A program made the position numbers and the translations under genes. DNA of 64,000 nucleotides. It comes from Branchinecta lynchi. Its lineage: Eukaryota; Arthropoda; Branchiopoda; Anostraca; Branchinectidae. The number at the start of each line of letters is the position of its first letter. Positions within the stretch are counted from its first letter, which is position 1. Shown here one piece after another: positions 32,290 to 43,459 of this stretch. The notes beneath the pieces are model-generated. The model searched no databases and had not been told where the DNA came from. It worked only from the letters and a program-made list of their open reading frames with translations. Location: contig JAKZAP010000004.1 of the NCBI GenBank assembly GCA_023053575.1, positions 372,001 through 436,000 on the forward strand. Reading direction: 5' to 3'.

Positions 32290-32433
32290 CAAAATGTTTT
32301 CAATCTCCAATTTTCTATCTATGATAAATTCTGTGCCGATACCATATACTCTGATCAGAATCATGTCTGCTTTGATTTTGTCCTCCTTATGCCATATTCC
32401 CAGGAGCTTATTGGTGCAGCCATTCTTGAAAAA
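32290..32433 (-). CDS. ETNK: ETNK exon 2
   Basis: Acceptor CTTTCAG, donor GTAAGTAATG. It reads FFKNGCTNKLLGIW, then DMILIRVYGIGTEFIIDRKL. GxTNKLxG and LIRVYG are the glycine-rich and beta-strand segments of the N-lobe that hold ATP. The usual isoleucine of GITNKL is Cys here. The exon is 48 codons, phase 0 on both sides. Confidence 0.93.
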
Positions 32434-32920
32434 CTGAAAGGTAAGATGTTAGGTTAGGGTAGCCTGCAAACGTCATTATCAATCTATGTATTAGTATTTA
32501 ATTTTAAATTTTTCAAGGTTATTGGATTATTTATTGGTTTCAGTGTAGCAGACTAGTTGTTAAAGGTGAACTCCAGAATTAAAAAATAAGGGTTCCGGGT
32601 GACCGAGTTCGATACCTGATTTTTTTTTGAATTTTTTGACGTAAGAAGCATTCTAGTGGGTCAACTCCAAGCAGAGATACCTCATAAAGTCTGATTCCAT
32701 TGGCTCCTTTGATGAGACCCCTCATTCGTTCCGTCATGTTGATGCTGTAGTCTTGCGGGAATGGCACCGACGCAAAAACTCGTAACACAACATCAACGTT
32801 GTTTACAAAAGTGACCCATAGAAGAAATTCTGGAGGTGTTGACTAAATTGTGACGGAATTCCAAACAAAACACAAACAACAAACAAACAAAAAAAGACAG
32901 AAGAACTGAGTGAAAAGGAA

Positions 32921-33576
32921 ATGTCCAAGACCAGAGTGTGTTGCTACCCTGGTTGTACGCCCACTGTTGGAATAGCTTTCTTTTCTTGGCCAAGTAGTGA
33001 GAATAGGGAGCATAGAGAAGAAATTCTTGAAGCTCCATTAAACAACACACACAAAAAGACAGCTGAACTGAGTGAAATGGAAATGTCCAAGACCAGATGT
33101 GTTGCTACCCTCGTTGTAAGCCCACTGTTGGAATAGCTTTCTTTTCTTGGCCAAGTAGTGAGGAGAATAAATTTTCTAAGTACAGTGCTTGGGAAAATTT
33201 TGTCAAGAGCAAACACCCGATTTCTGTCTCCCAACAATTGGAGGTTTCAGATTTTTGTGTGTACATTCCTTTGAACCTGATTTTCTGAGTTCCTGTCAGG
33301 ATTATACAGGAGGACAGTATTAAAAGACTTGCTGAGCATGCAGTGCCAACCATGCTCAATTCATCAGGTTCTCAGGCATTTTCAAATTCAGTGTCAGTTC
33401 CACCTCCAGATAGGCATGTGTCAACTCTTGGTGTAACTCCTGCTGTAATAGATCAGGCCCAGGACAGTCAGAACATCCCTTGCCCAAGTGCTTCGTTCAA
33501 TTCAACAACCTATGAGTGCCTCTCAGCGTCATGCCACTTGAGTGACCATGATTACTTCTCTGTGATGCTGCTGTGA
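32921..33576 (+). pseudogene. THAP-domain protein relic (P-element/THAP9-like)
   Basis: Two partial tandem copies begin MSKTRVCCYPGCTPTVGIAF and CCYPRCKPTVGIAFFSWPSS: the C-x3-4-C start of a THAP zinc finger. The second continues through KYSAWENFVKSKH and, after an in-frame stop at 33286-33288, reaches LAEHAVPTML, the AVPTxF-like box that ends THAP domains. Ser/Pro-rich linker follows to 33576. It is broken and lies in ETNK intron 1. A P-element-type transposon source is likely but the catalytic part is not seen. Confidence 0.55.
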
Positions 33577-33579
33577 AGG

Positions 33580-34190
33580 AAGTTTCAGTTTCATCCCATG
33601 GATCCCAGAGGATTCTCGCGAGATCTGGTAAGCCAAACGGTTTTTGCAGGTAATTTTTGTCCTGAAAATGTGAGCGATCAAGGTCTGCCAAAATTTTTAC
33701 CCAGGAAATGCTTCAGGGGTCGCTGGGAGAAGTAGGGTCGCAGGACTAGTTGTCCAACAAAAATCTTTGAATTACCTTAAAAGTGGCATCTTTCAACTTA
33801 GAAACTTGAAATTTACGCTAGCTGCATTTTTGTTACTTTTCTCTGTAAGTCGGTCAACCGACCTATTTATCGCTACTGAGTGTTTATTGATCTCATTGGT
33901 CAGTTTGAATGAGCTCTACAAAATAACAAGAAAAAAAGGCATCTGGCATCTTCCTGTTGCCAGCAACATCTCTCCAATGATGATTTTGATTTTCGTGCCC
34001 CGCCAAGAACGTAGGTCTGTCGGAAGGAGCTCCCACCTCAGTCCTTGGCAGGTTAACCAACCAGCAAACAGAGACGGTTGAAGACCCAGAAATAAACAGC
34101 TTATTAAAAGCTCTGACTCCAAACTTTGTGATGGAACCGGGTTTTAAAGGCTCAGATACCATATACTTATTCCTGAAGTGTTATACAATT
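33580..34190. other. unassigned intron sequence
   Basis: No repeat partner or domain recognised; short overlapping frames on both strands only. Confidence 0.3.
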
Positions 34191-34192
34191 GT

Positions 34193-34345
34193 TGCATTTT
34201 TGCAGATACCATGGTATCTGATACCACAGTCTAAAGTCGTTTTTGCAGTTATTATGGTATCTGGCCAGTTATTGTGGTATCAGATATTCAGATACCACGG
34301 TCCGACCATAGGAACTGGTCACGGTATTCTAGGCCAAAGCATTTT
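34193..34345 (+). repeat. GATACCATGGTATC repeat, short copy
   Basis: GTTGCATTTTTGCAGATACC, ATGGTATCTGATACCAC and CAGATACCACGGTCC match the copies at 1196 and 60467, with the interior shortened. Confidence 0.6.
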
Positions 34346-34819
34346 CTTACTGAATGAACCATTCAGGTAGCATCTAAAAAATGTGGTCAGGGACTTCTAA
34401 GAAACTATGTTGTCATACTTCTTGGTGAGGTCACAATTAAATTTTGGGGTAATTCTGATAACTAAATAATTGACGAGCAAATTCAATCATTGATAATGGT
34501 TTCTCTTTTAGATTGAAGTGCAGTCAAGCCTTCTGAAATTTAGAATACAGTCAGCCGAGATCAACCCATAGTCAGTACCATCCATAAAGCAAAGGACACA
34601 GACGTATGTACCCATGGAACTTTCTGCATCTATAGAGGCTTTGTCATCAGAACAGTTACAGGAATCCGCATGGCTTGGAAGACAATCACATTAGGTAAGT
34701 TTTTAACTCAAAACGTAACTTACAAGGGCTTCAATGGTTTTCTATTCAAAGGACCCATGACATCAATAGAAACCTTACTGCATCCAAGTAACTGATGGCT
34801 GTAAATATTTTGCCTGTAG

Positions 34820-35010
34820 CTAATGATAAGAGTTTAATTTTGTATTATCTTTCTTGCTTGAAAGTAGGTGCTGTTTAGGATGGGAATATGTTCAACATTT
34901 TGGATATCAGTTTACAAATGCGTCCTCCCTGCAAACATTTGAATGGCTTTTATTCGTACTGCCTTTCTTGCTCGTTACTAGTTGCTACTTAAGATGGAAT
35001 ATTCAGTACC
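34820..35010 (+). repeat. GTTGCTATTTAGGATGG tandem units, first patch
   Basis: Units of about 110-150 bp with CTTTCTTGCTCG, TAGTTGCTACTTAAGATGG and ATATTCAGTACC blocks. The same units recur at 35745-35850 and 37465-38085. Confidence 0.55.
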
Positions 35011-35118
35011 TAAAATCTTTCTTGCCCTGATCCTTGACCAGAACAGCGGATCTGTTTGTGAGAAGCATAAGCTAGAGATTTGATTTGTTTTGATGTTTAA
35101 ATTTTTTTTCATCCACAC

Positions 35119-36117
35119 CAGAGCAAAATAACACTAGGAAGTACCACCAAGACTTGACCAAATTGACACACATTCAAATAGCAGCGATACTAGCAGCCTT
35201 AGTGGTAGAGAACGTCCCTACTAAAACTTTTTGCAACATTGCAAAAATGATACAGCTTCCATTGTTTCCTTGGTGTTTGCAGACCCCACCTTTGCATAAA
35301 TTTCTTAACCCGCAAGTTTGTCTCGCTTTAAATGCCGCAAGTGTAGTGAGCGGCGCTAACGACTATGGCCCGTTTGCGAAAATAACACTAGGGAGTAGCA
35401 GCAAGACTTGACAAAATTGAAAGATACTCGAATAGCAGCAATACCACCATCCCTAACGGTAGAGAATGTCCCTACTGAAACTTATTCAGTTTTCACTAAC
35501 GCTGGCTCCGATAACTTCATATTCTGAACATTGCAAAAAAAATGATGTAGCCTCAGTTGTTTCCACGGTGTGGGCAGACCGCACCTTTGCTTTAGAGATT
35601 CCTTAACCCGCAAGTTTGTCTCACTTCAAGTGCTGCAAGCATAGTGGGCGGCGCTACAAGTATGGACCATTTGCAAAGCATGGAAAGCATAGGTCTTGGC
35701 GCTGCTCCCTAGTGTTATTTACTTACAAATTTTCAGGCTCTTGTTTCATTTTTACTACCTTTCTTGCTCAGAGGCAGTTGCTATTTGGATGAGAGTATTT
35801 AATTTCTTACGGTCATCAGTTACAAAATTCGTTCTCATTACATTGCAAACAAATTATGTCAACCTTTTCCTCGGTGTGTGGAGACCGCACCTTTGCTTAC
35901 TAGAAAATGTAGCTTACTTATCCATTTTGCACCGTCAAATATGATTCACAGTCAGCTTGGGCTGAAGGAACATCTATTTACTAGAAATTTCTTAACCCGC
36001 AAGTTTGTCTCGCTTTAAATGTCGTTAGTGTAGTTGGTGGCGTTACGAGTATGGCCCATTTTATAAAGCACAGAAAGCATAGGTCTTGGCGCTACTCCCT
36101 AGCGTTATTTTGCTCTG
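35119..36117. mobile_element. hAT-like element with CAGAGCAAAATAACAC ends, 8-bp TSD
   Basis: CAGAGCAAAATAACACTAGG at the left pairs with CCTAGCGTTATTTTGCTCTG at the right over 999 bp. ATCCACAC (35111-35118) and ATCCGCAC (36118-36125) flank it, seven of eight alike. An inner inverted pair (about 35378 and 35717) repeats the ends, so the element is internally duplicated or a second copy is nested. The family matches 60868-61152, whose octamers are perfect. Confidence 0.78.
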
Positions 36118-36151
36118 ATCCGCACACAACTTTCAGTCTTTCTTTAATTTT

Positions 36152-37420
36152 TATGGCACTTGCCTTCCGGCCAAGTGCCATATACCGATCACTTTTCCGT
36201 CGGTCTGTCGGTCGTCTTAGTCCGGTGTTTGCGAGTTAGGGTACTTCCAGATATGCTAGGACGATGAAACTTGGCAGGCGTATTATGGACCCGACCAAAC
36301 TAAGTCGAAAATAGTCACTTGCCCGATCCGACCATCGTGGGGGGAGGGAGGGGAGCCGGAATCCGGAATTTAGTTGGCATGCATAACTTTTGAACGGGTT
36401 ATCGGATCTTAATGAAAGTTGATATTTGGAGAGACCTCATGTCTCAGATGTTCCATTTCAAGTCCGGACCAAATCCGATGAATGTGGGGGGGGGGGGGGG
36501 CGCAGGGGGGGGACCGGAAATCATATGACAAGCTTAAAGTGGAGGGATCGGGATGAAACTTGATGAGAGGAACAAGCACAAGCCCTAGGTACATCATTGG
36601 CAGACGCAGACGGGATTCGTGCACTGTGGTGGGAGTTGGAGGGGGGGGAATTCCGGTGATACGGAGTTAAGTTACTTTTAGGTGGGCTGGGACAGTGAAA
36701 CTTGGCAAGCGTACCAGGGACCCGACCAAACTAACTTGGAAATAGTCACTTCCCCGATCCGACCACCGTGGGGGGAGTGGAGGGAAGGGGAATCTGGAAT
36801 CTAGATGTACGTATAACTTTGGAACGGGTGATCAGATCTTAATGAAACTTGATATTTGGAAAGACCTCGTGTCTCGGATGTCCCATGTGAAGTCCGAACC
36901 GTATCCGATTATTGCGGGGGGGGGGGGGGGGTCAGGGGGGAGCCGTAAATCTTGTGACACGCTAGGAGTGGAGCGATTGGGATGAAACTTGGTGGGAAGA
37001 ACAAGCACAAGCCCTAGATTCATCAGTGACAGAACTGGATCGGGTTCGAGCACTGTGGGGGGAGGAAGATCGTCCGGAATTCCGGTGAATACCAGTTAAA
37101 GAACTTCCAGATGTGCTAGGACCATGAAACTTGAACATTAGAGACTTGACATGATTAGAATATTTTTGCCTCATGGGTTTTGCTTACAACTGAATTTCTT
37201 AAATTACAAATGATACTTTTGATTAAAATATACATTTCATTCTCCCGATGAGCTCATCATCATTTTTGCTTCAAGAGTTTTGATTACAGATGAATTTCTA
37301 GCGCCCCTAAAGTGCGCATCATCACAGCCAAATGTATTACCAAACTATACGTTCTCATGATTTCCAAGGACCCATTATCTCATGGGTTTTGCTTATAAAT
37401 AATAACAACAAACCCACGAA
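36152..37420 (+). repeat. G-rich higher-order satellite element, copy 3
   Basis: Opens ATGGCACTTGCCTTCCGGCC as copy 1 does, carries two full three-part higher-order units and G runs of 14-16, and passes into the CTAAAGTGCGCATC tandem part from 37150. Confidence 0.7.
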
Positions 37421-37464
37421 TTGAAGAATTCCTACTTTCATCCTCTGACCCAGCCTTGCAAGTA

Positions 37465-38085
37465 GCTTGTTATTACCTTTCTTGCTCAGAGGTAGTTGCT
37501 ATTTTGGATGAAAGTATTTAATTTGTTACGGATAGCAGTTAGAAAGTTCGTCCTCCTTACATGAGTGTCTTCTTTCATTTTTATGACCTTTCTTGTTTGA
37601 AAGTAGTTGCTATTTAAGATGGAAATATTCTATATTGAAATCTTTTCTTGCCTGGCCATTCATTAAAACAGAATATGGATTTATATGAGTCGCTTTGTAC
37701 TGCCTTCTTAAATTTGTATTACCTTCCTTGTTCGAAGCTAGCTGCCATTTATTTTCGATACTGAAATCTTTTCTTGCCTTGGCCATGGATTAGAACAAAA
37801 TGTGGATTTATATGATCCGTTTTGACGTGTCCAGATTCGCTTAAAATCTATAATGCCTTCTTTAATTTTGATTACCGTTCTTGCTCAGAAGCAGTTGCTA
37901 TTTTGGATTGAGTTAATTTTTTTTCGGATATCAGTTAAAAATGAGTCCTCTTTAGAAACTGTTTGAATGCCTTCTTTCACTTTTATGACCATTCTTATTC
38001 GAAAGTCGTTGCTATTTAGGATGGAAACGTTCAATACCTACATCTTTTCTTGCCTTGGCCATGGATCAGAACAATCAATCAATAT
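37465..38085 (+). repeat. GTTGCTATTT tandem satellite, main patch
   Basis: Five or so degenerate units with TTTTATGACCTTTCTTG, AGTAGTTGCTATTTAAGATG and TCTTTTCTTGCCTTGGCCAT blocks. Confidence 0.6.
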
Positions 38086-38157
38086 ATTTATTACCCGTCA
38101 AGAAAAACAATGAAGGGCATGTAGCCCTAGTGGCCGAGTACAAAAACAAGACCAAAG

Positions 38158-39312
38158 GTGTCGCTGGGATCCCAACAATCTAATATTAGATTCAGACAAT
38201 CGAGTCTTGTCTTCTCCAGATCCAGTCTTGGACAGGCTAATCATCAGAGAAAACCAAGTTCAGATATACCTCTATAAGCCATATCTATTTTGACGATACT
38301 TACCGAGACTTCCTGCCGATTTCCGAGCGAACTACTAGTCCAGCAAAAAAAAAAATACAGAAACAAAACCAGCGTTTCTCCTTATCCCTATAAAGAACAT
38401 ATAATAAACTTTGAATAAAAGTTTGACTTGAAAAAAATCCGGTTACAACCGGATTCCGGAATAATTATATGTCCGGGTAAAAACCATTGTCATATACCGA
38501 CTCAGCCTCTCTTCTTACCCCTTAATCTGTCATCTAATCGAACTTTTGCTTTTAACAAATTTTCCTGGTTTGGCCGGATTCCGGGCGAACTAGTTGTCCG
38601 GCGAGAAAATGATTTTCACCATCGTGTTCGGCATGTCTATTTACCCATAAATCACACATTTAATCAACTTCAAATTAAACTTTTACTTTCAACCAACTTT
38701 CCGGTTTTCGCCGGATTCCGGGCGAACTACATGTCCGGGTAGAAAATTGTTTCCACATAAGTGTTCAGCATGTCTTCTTCCCTAAATCGAACATCTAACC
38801 AACTCGAAATAAAACTTTTAATTTTAACAAACTTTCCGGGTTCGGCCGGATTCCGGGCGAACTACTTGTCCGTCAAGAATATGGTTGTCACCATCGTCTT
38901 CAGCATATCTTCCTACCCTTGAATCGAACATCTAATCAACTTCAAATAAAACTTTCACTTTTAACAAACTTTCCGGTTTTGGCCGGATTCCGGGCGAACT
39001 ACTCTTTCGATGACAAAATGGTTTTCACCATCGTGCTCAGCTTGTCTTCTTACCCCATAATCGACCATCATATTAGCTGTTTCAAAATATTTTGTTTGCC
39101 CCTTAATTTGAACTCCCTCCCCCACCCCTAAATGTAGGGCTACAAAGCCCATTTACGAACTCGACTGGTCCGACGACCCAACCTCACACCAAGTTTCAAC
39201 AAAATATCTCATTCCCTCCGAGAGTTATCGTGCTTACAGACGGACGGACGGACAGACGGACACCTTGTGCGATGTCATAGGTATCCCTCCACTTACGTTT
39301 TTGGATCCCAAA
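38158..39312 (+). mobile_element. CCGGATTCCGGGCGAAC-core element, copy 3
   Basis: From GTCGCTGGGATCCCAACAAT to TTTTTGGATCCCAAAAAG, with five core units spaced about 134-139 bp (near 38450, 38578, 38712, 38846 and 38985). It ends with a GACGGACGGACGGACAGACG run. Same orientation as copy 1. Confidence 0.68.
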
Positions 39313-39314
39313 AA

Positions 39315-40820
39315 GAAAAGAAAAAAACAACAACAACAAGAAAAAAGACAATGCACGTAGCAAAACTTTACACTAAACAAATAACAAACATAGCTACAGA
39401 GTATTAGATGGGGACAGAGGATGGATTCATATGAAGCTTTAGCTGGTGGGATGCTGAGTGTGACAAAATGGTTCCATATAAGAAATGTTTCATGCAGAAG
39501 TACAAGTAGCCTAAAAAAGTACAGTAGATGTTATGAATTGAGTGCTCACATCCCAGGTTTGTGACTTGCACTTGGCTTAACCATGTTTGGAAATGTGAAA
39601 TATTTAGACTGTGAAAAATGCATTTTTTTTTCTCGAAAAGTTTTTGTTGTGATGAAAATATGGATGTGACTGAGTTCAGATACAAAGTGTGCTAAGTGTC
39701 AATAAAACGGTCATATCTTTCGTGCGTCAATGATCCACAGCTTAATGAGAAAAGAAAGCTTACTGAGCTGTGAAGTTGAAATAGAGGATGGGTTTGCTAC
39801 AGGGATACAACATCATCAACCAACTATATTCAGACATTAATTTACGTTCTAATTGAAGTTTTTAATTGCAGGATAATGAACGCCTGACCTTCGTCAGACT
39901 TAGAAGTATGTCTCATAATCCCTTGGACGCCAGTTACAATGAAAGAGCTGATTGGGTCATCATCAGTCAAGTATGCACTGGAATGAACAACATTTAGTGT
40001 TTAGTGGTTGAGAATGTTCAAAACTGATTAAGTAAAGAATAATACAGTTTTCCTTCCAATGCTTCATTGTATGCTATAGCATAAATTAAAGTATATTCCT
40101 TGCCATCTTATGTCTTTGTAAGCAGTCAGTCTGGTCTTCATTGTATGCTGCTGTGTTACTAAAGCAGTGTAACATAATCAGATAGCCTACTTCTCTGAGT
40201 AAATGTAATTTGTCGACTAATACAGTTTATGAGCTCTTGATGTTTGTCGGAGCTCAACTAAACCCTGTAGTGTGAAGCAAGGAGCCACAATGCTAATACT
40301 ACCAAGGGCTCATCATTCACAAACTGTCGCCTAGTTTTTAGGGCATCACGCTAGGGTCCATTGTTGTCGTTACTGATTGTATTCTTAGAGAATTACTATT
40401 TGCAATGATGTTCCTCTTATAAGTATTAGGTCGCTATGGTCTGTAAATGTTGAGGTAAGCTCTGTCAAATGTTGATCGTCCACAGTGTTTAGAGAGACCA
40501 GCAACGTAAATAAAACCCCAATTCTACACCCAAACCTGTAACAAAGGTGCCAAAACATTCCTATGGGCACCATGTGGTAGGTTCAAAGCACAACAGAATG
40601 TTTGATGACTACAGTGTACTAGTAGCTACAGAGGACTAAAAGTTCCTAATGATCAAGAAAGAGACTATTAAATCTCTGCTACACAGCTAGATAGACTTGG
40701 TCCCATTCTCAGAGGGTTACTGGCCAGTATGATTTGCCCCAGATGGTAAAAGATTATGAGATTCAACTGTAGAGAACTGAATTCATCTTCTTTGAAGTGG
40801 TACTTCTTAGCCAAAAAGGC
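39315..40820. other. unassigned intron 1 sequence
   Basis: About 1.5 kb without a repeat partner, recognisable frame or RNA. It differs in texture from the repeat-rich surroundings and may be original intron sequence. Confidence 0.35.
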
Positions 40821-40824
40821 ATGG

Positions 40825-41030
40825 GGGGGGGGACTGTTTTTCCAAAGTGGGGCTTAGTCCAGTAAATGGATGGTAAGTTTGGGAGTGGATTGTGAAATAA
40901 GAAAATTAAGTTACATTCTGGTCGGGAACTGTTTTTGTAAAGAGTGGCTTAGACCAGAGGTACTGAAACGGATGGTAAGTTTGGGAGTAGGTTGGGAAAC
41001 AAGAAAATTAAGTTACATTCTGGTCCTTAG
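40825..41030 (+). repeat. two-copy tandem duplication, unit about 105 bp
   Basis: GACTGTTTTTCCAAAG...GGATGGTAAGTTTGGGAGT...AAGTTACATTCTGGTC occurs twice in a row with several differences. Confidence 0.75.
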
Positions 41031-41442
41031 TTTCGGCATATGTGTGGTTCACACGGGGAGGATTTGTTTCATTTAGTGGGTTGATATTTTAAGGTGAAGG
41101 ATTTGAAATTTTTTTAAAATACTAACTTTTGGTGAGAATCAACAGGAGCGAACAATCTGATTTGTTTCTCGAGGAAAAAAAAAACATTCCTGGCCTTTGT
41201 AGGTAAGGGAGGTTCCTTCAGGTAGGCTATGTAGGATCCAGAGTGTTTTTTTTTGAAAAGAGAGTTTTCTCCTTTTGGTGTTTTATATTGTCTTTTCGAG
41301 AGTTTTCTATTTTGTTTTCCTTCCAGGCTTTTCGGGAATCAATTTTTTCATTCTTAATGTGATCAGGGGCTTCATTTTTAGAGAGCAGAGGTGTCATTTC
41401 AGGTCATCAGCTGCTTAAAAAGATCAAAGTTTCGAGAGAGTA

Positions 41443-41901
41443 CACTGTAAAAAAAATTACAGTATTTGATACTAGGATCAATCTTGCCTTTATTGAGATA
41501 AGATCATCCCTAATTCGGATTGATTTAATCACAATAGAGATAAGATTATTCCCAGTAGCAAATACTGGATCCTTATTAGCTACGTTCTTTGTCACGGGAG
41601 TTCTCAACGGTGGTCTCCGGTTTTTCTTATAAGCTGTTTTTGTATCCACCGGTGACTTCTCACTAGTCTTATAACCCATTTTTGAACTAACCAGTGTTCG
41701 GTTTTATCTCGGTTTTATCTATGCTGACGAACCAGAACCTGCTCGTGAGCCCTGCTGCAGCGAGGAGTTCGCCGGTTTTCATCAACTCACAGGTGAACTA
41801 AAAGAACGCGTTTTAAGGGAAGAACGGGACACTGGTGACTAAACACCAGAGACAGCCTGGAGTGCAACGATCGCAGCTATTCAAAGAAACTTTTTACAGT
41901 G
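41443..41901. mobile_element. TA-flanked element with CACTGTAAAA ends
   Basis: CACTGTAAAAAAAATTAC on the left and TTTTTACAGTG on the right are inverted ends; TA flanks both sides (41441-41442, 41902-41903). TA duplications are typical of Tc1/mariner-type transposition. The interior shares CACCGGTGACT and GAACCAGAACCTGCTCG blocks with 63050-63365 in inverse order. Confidence 0.65.
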
Positions 41902-42119
41902 TAGGTGAGAGACCAAAACTGCTTACCATAATTTCCAGTGTTTCCACTGGCAGCTACCCCCTGGGTGCTGGGGGCAAACAACGCCGATGAATAGGATAGG
42001 CAATGGGTAGGTATGGTGCGCTGAATGTTGGGCCTTAACCACAAGGTTGAGAGTGACTACAGTGAAATAAATATAAACACAGAGTCTCAAACAACCTTGT
42101 AAAAAAGGTGCCAGAACAA

Positions 42120-43345
42120 TGAGGAGGGTGACAGAAGTCAAGGTGAAGTCAGCTCATCTGGGGATTCACTCAGTCCGGTTGTTTGATTACCTTGGTAGTG
42201 AGAATGCCAATACGACTTCTAATTATCAGCAAACATCACACGTTGTCGAACTTCAAATTTGTCGCCAAAATCGTTCCCGCAAGACTGCCAAGTGGACCTA
42301 GCAGGGTTGCCAACCAAGACTATTTTTTTCGCCGTTTTCTCTGGTAATAATTGATGCGCCAGCACGGGACTTCGGCAATGGATTCCCTTGACCCATTGTG
42401 GGTCTCTGACGAATTTTAGGTCTAATTCTGGAGTTCCCCTTTAAGACAAAGCATTTTTGTATGATGCTTAGGTCTACGTAAATTTAATCAAGACTTAGAT
42501 GTATCCAAGTTGGAGACAAAATAACAAAGAGGATACTGGGTCACAGAGAAGAAATTCTGGAATATCAATTAAACAACACATACAACAACAACTACAGTAC
42601 ATACTTTATTTTCCTTCTATAGGCTAGCCGCACGAAATAGCCAAATCTTTTGTAACTGAATGCAACTCCAAGATTTTTCTTGGCAAGAAAAATAGACTTT
42701 TATTAAGTCCCTTTCCTTGTGACCATACAAACGTTTGTCCTAAGATTTTCAACTCATTGTACTTCGACATAGTAAAAACAATGTTGGAACTTTTTGACAC
42801 TATTACCAAGTGAAACTGTTAGGGATGAAAACCGGCTAATCAGCCACACAAATTATGTTAAACTGAAGATACACAAAGCAAAAACAAGATGTACCCCCTG
42901 GCCAGACTTCCCAAGTTCACCCTAACAAGCACTCAGCAATTTTACGTACTTTTTATTTCGGCAGCAAGTAGCATTTAAATCAGCAGCTTTCTTATTCTGA
43001 CTTTCGTTTACTGGTTTACCTTGCTGATAGCAAGCGGCTAGTTCAGTCAAAACCAGCAAATGGAAGGAGTTTCAAATTCAAAGCATTTGTCCAAAAACAA
43101 CTTGCTTGTGTTTAATTGGTGCCAGAAAGATTGCTGAAGAATTATATGTTTCCTAACACGTCCACTTTAATTACATAAAAATCACAAATACAAAAAGTTA
43201 AATAAGTAGCCCAAGTCATTTGCATTGATCTTTAGACATCATATTCATGGTCCAGTTCCAGCACCGGGCATAAATAATGCACAAACTTGGAAGGATTTCT
43301 GTACAGGGTAAAATTAAACCAAATCTGCAAATACCATTTTCTAAC
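42120..43345. other. intron 1 sequence without assigned features
   Basis: A short segment near 42540-42600 (AGAAGAAATTCTGGAATATC with AAACAACACATACA) resembles sequence beside the THAP relic at 33020. Nothing else supportable. Confidence 0.3.
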
Positions 43346-43459
43346 CTCAATGTGGACATCTTCAAGCTTCCAAAAAGACCTCAGTAGGCTAATCAGATGC
43401 AAGGATCCAGAAACCAAGTCCTTTTCACTAACTTCAAAGTCAAACTCCTTGTGCTCCAT
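43346..43459 (-). CDS. ETNK: ETNK exon 1 (start)
   Basis: ATG at 43459 has A at -3 and G at +4, a good animal start context, and an in-frame TGA lies about 60 nt upstream. The exon reads MEHKEFDFEVSEKDLVSGSL, then LLRSFWKLEDVHIE, before donor GTTAGAAA. The x-L-L-x-x-F-W-x-x-E-D-V stretch corresponds to the N-terminal helix preceding the kinase N-lobe in ethanolamine kinases. It has 38 codons, phase 0. The donor GTTAGA is weaker than the others. Confidence 0.82.

Larger units (their letters stand above)
7325..43459 (-). other. ETNK: ethanolamine kinase gene, full span, seven exons
   Basis: The gene phosphorylates ethanolamine with ATP, the first step of the CDP-ethanolamine route to phosphatidylethanolamine; these enzymes are cytosolic. 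Joining seven exons gives 1032 nt and 343 residues with every splice junction GT-AG and in phase. The order matches the choline/ethanolamine kinase fold: an N-lobe with GCTNKLLGIW and LIRVYG (about residues 43-70), a middle segment LYATFKNGLAYEYV, the catalytic H205-N-D207-x4-N212 motif, then I-D226-F-E228-Y and NHFSEFAG, then WGLWALIQAKNST near the end. The NHFSEFAG and WGLWALIQ segments are typical of ethanolamine rather than choline kinases. Introns (about 10.9, 7.7, 4.3, 6.5, 2.3 and 3.4 kb) are packed with transposons, yet the frame is intact, so the gene is very likely functional. Confidence 0.93.

Noticed and set aside
36409..37174. Pro/Ser-rich frames with recurring LVLPTKFHPNRSTLS-like sequence, also at 15241 and 26462
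   Set aside because: The recurring peptide is the translation of the ATGAAACTTGG satellite unit in three places, with stops between; not a protein family.
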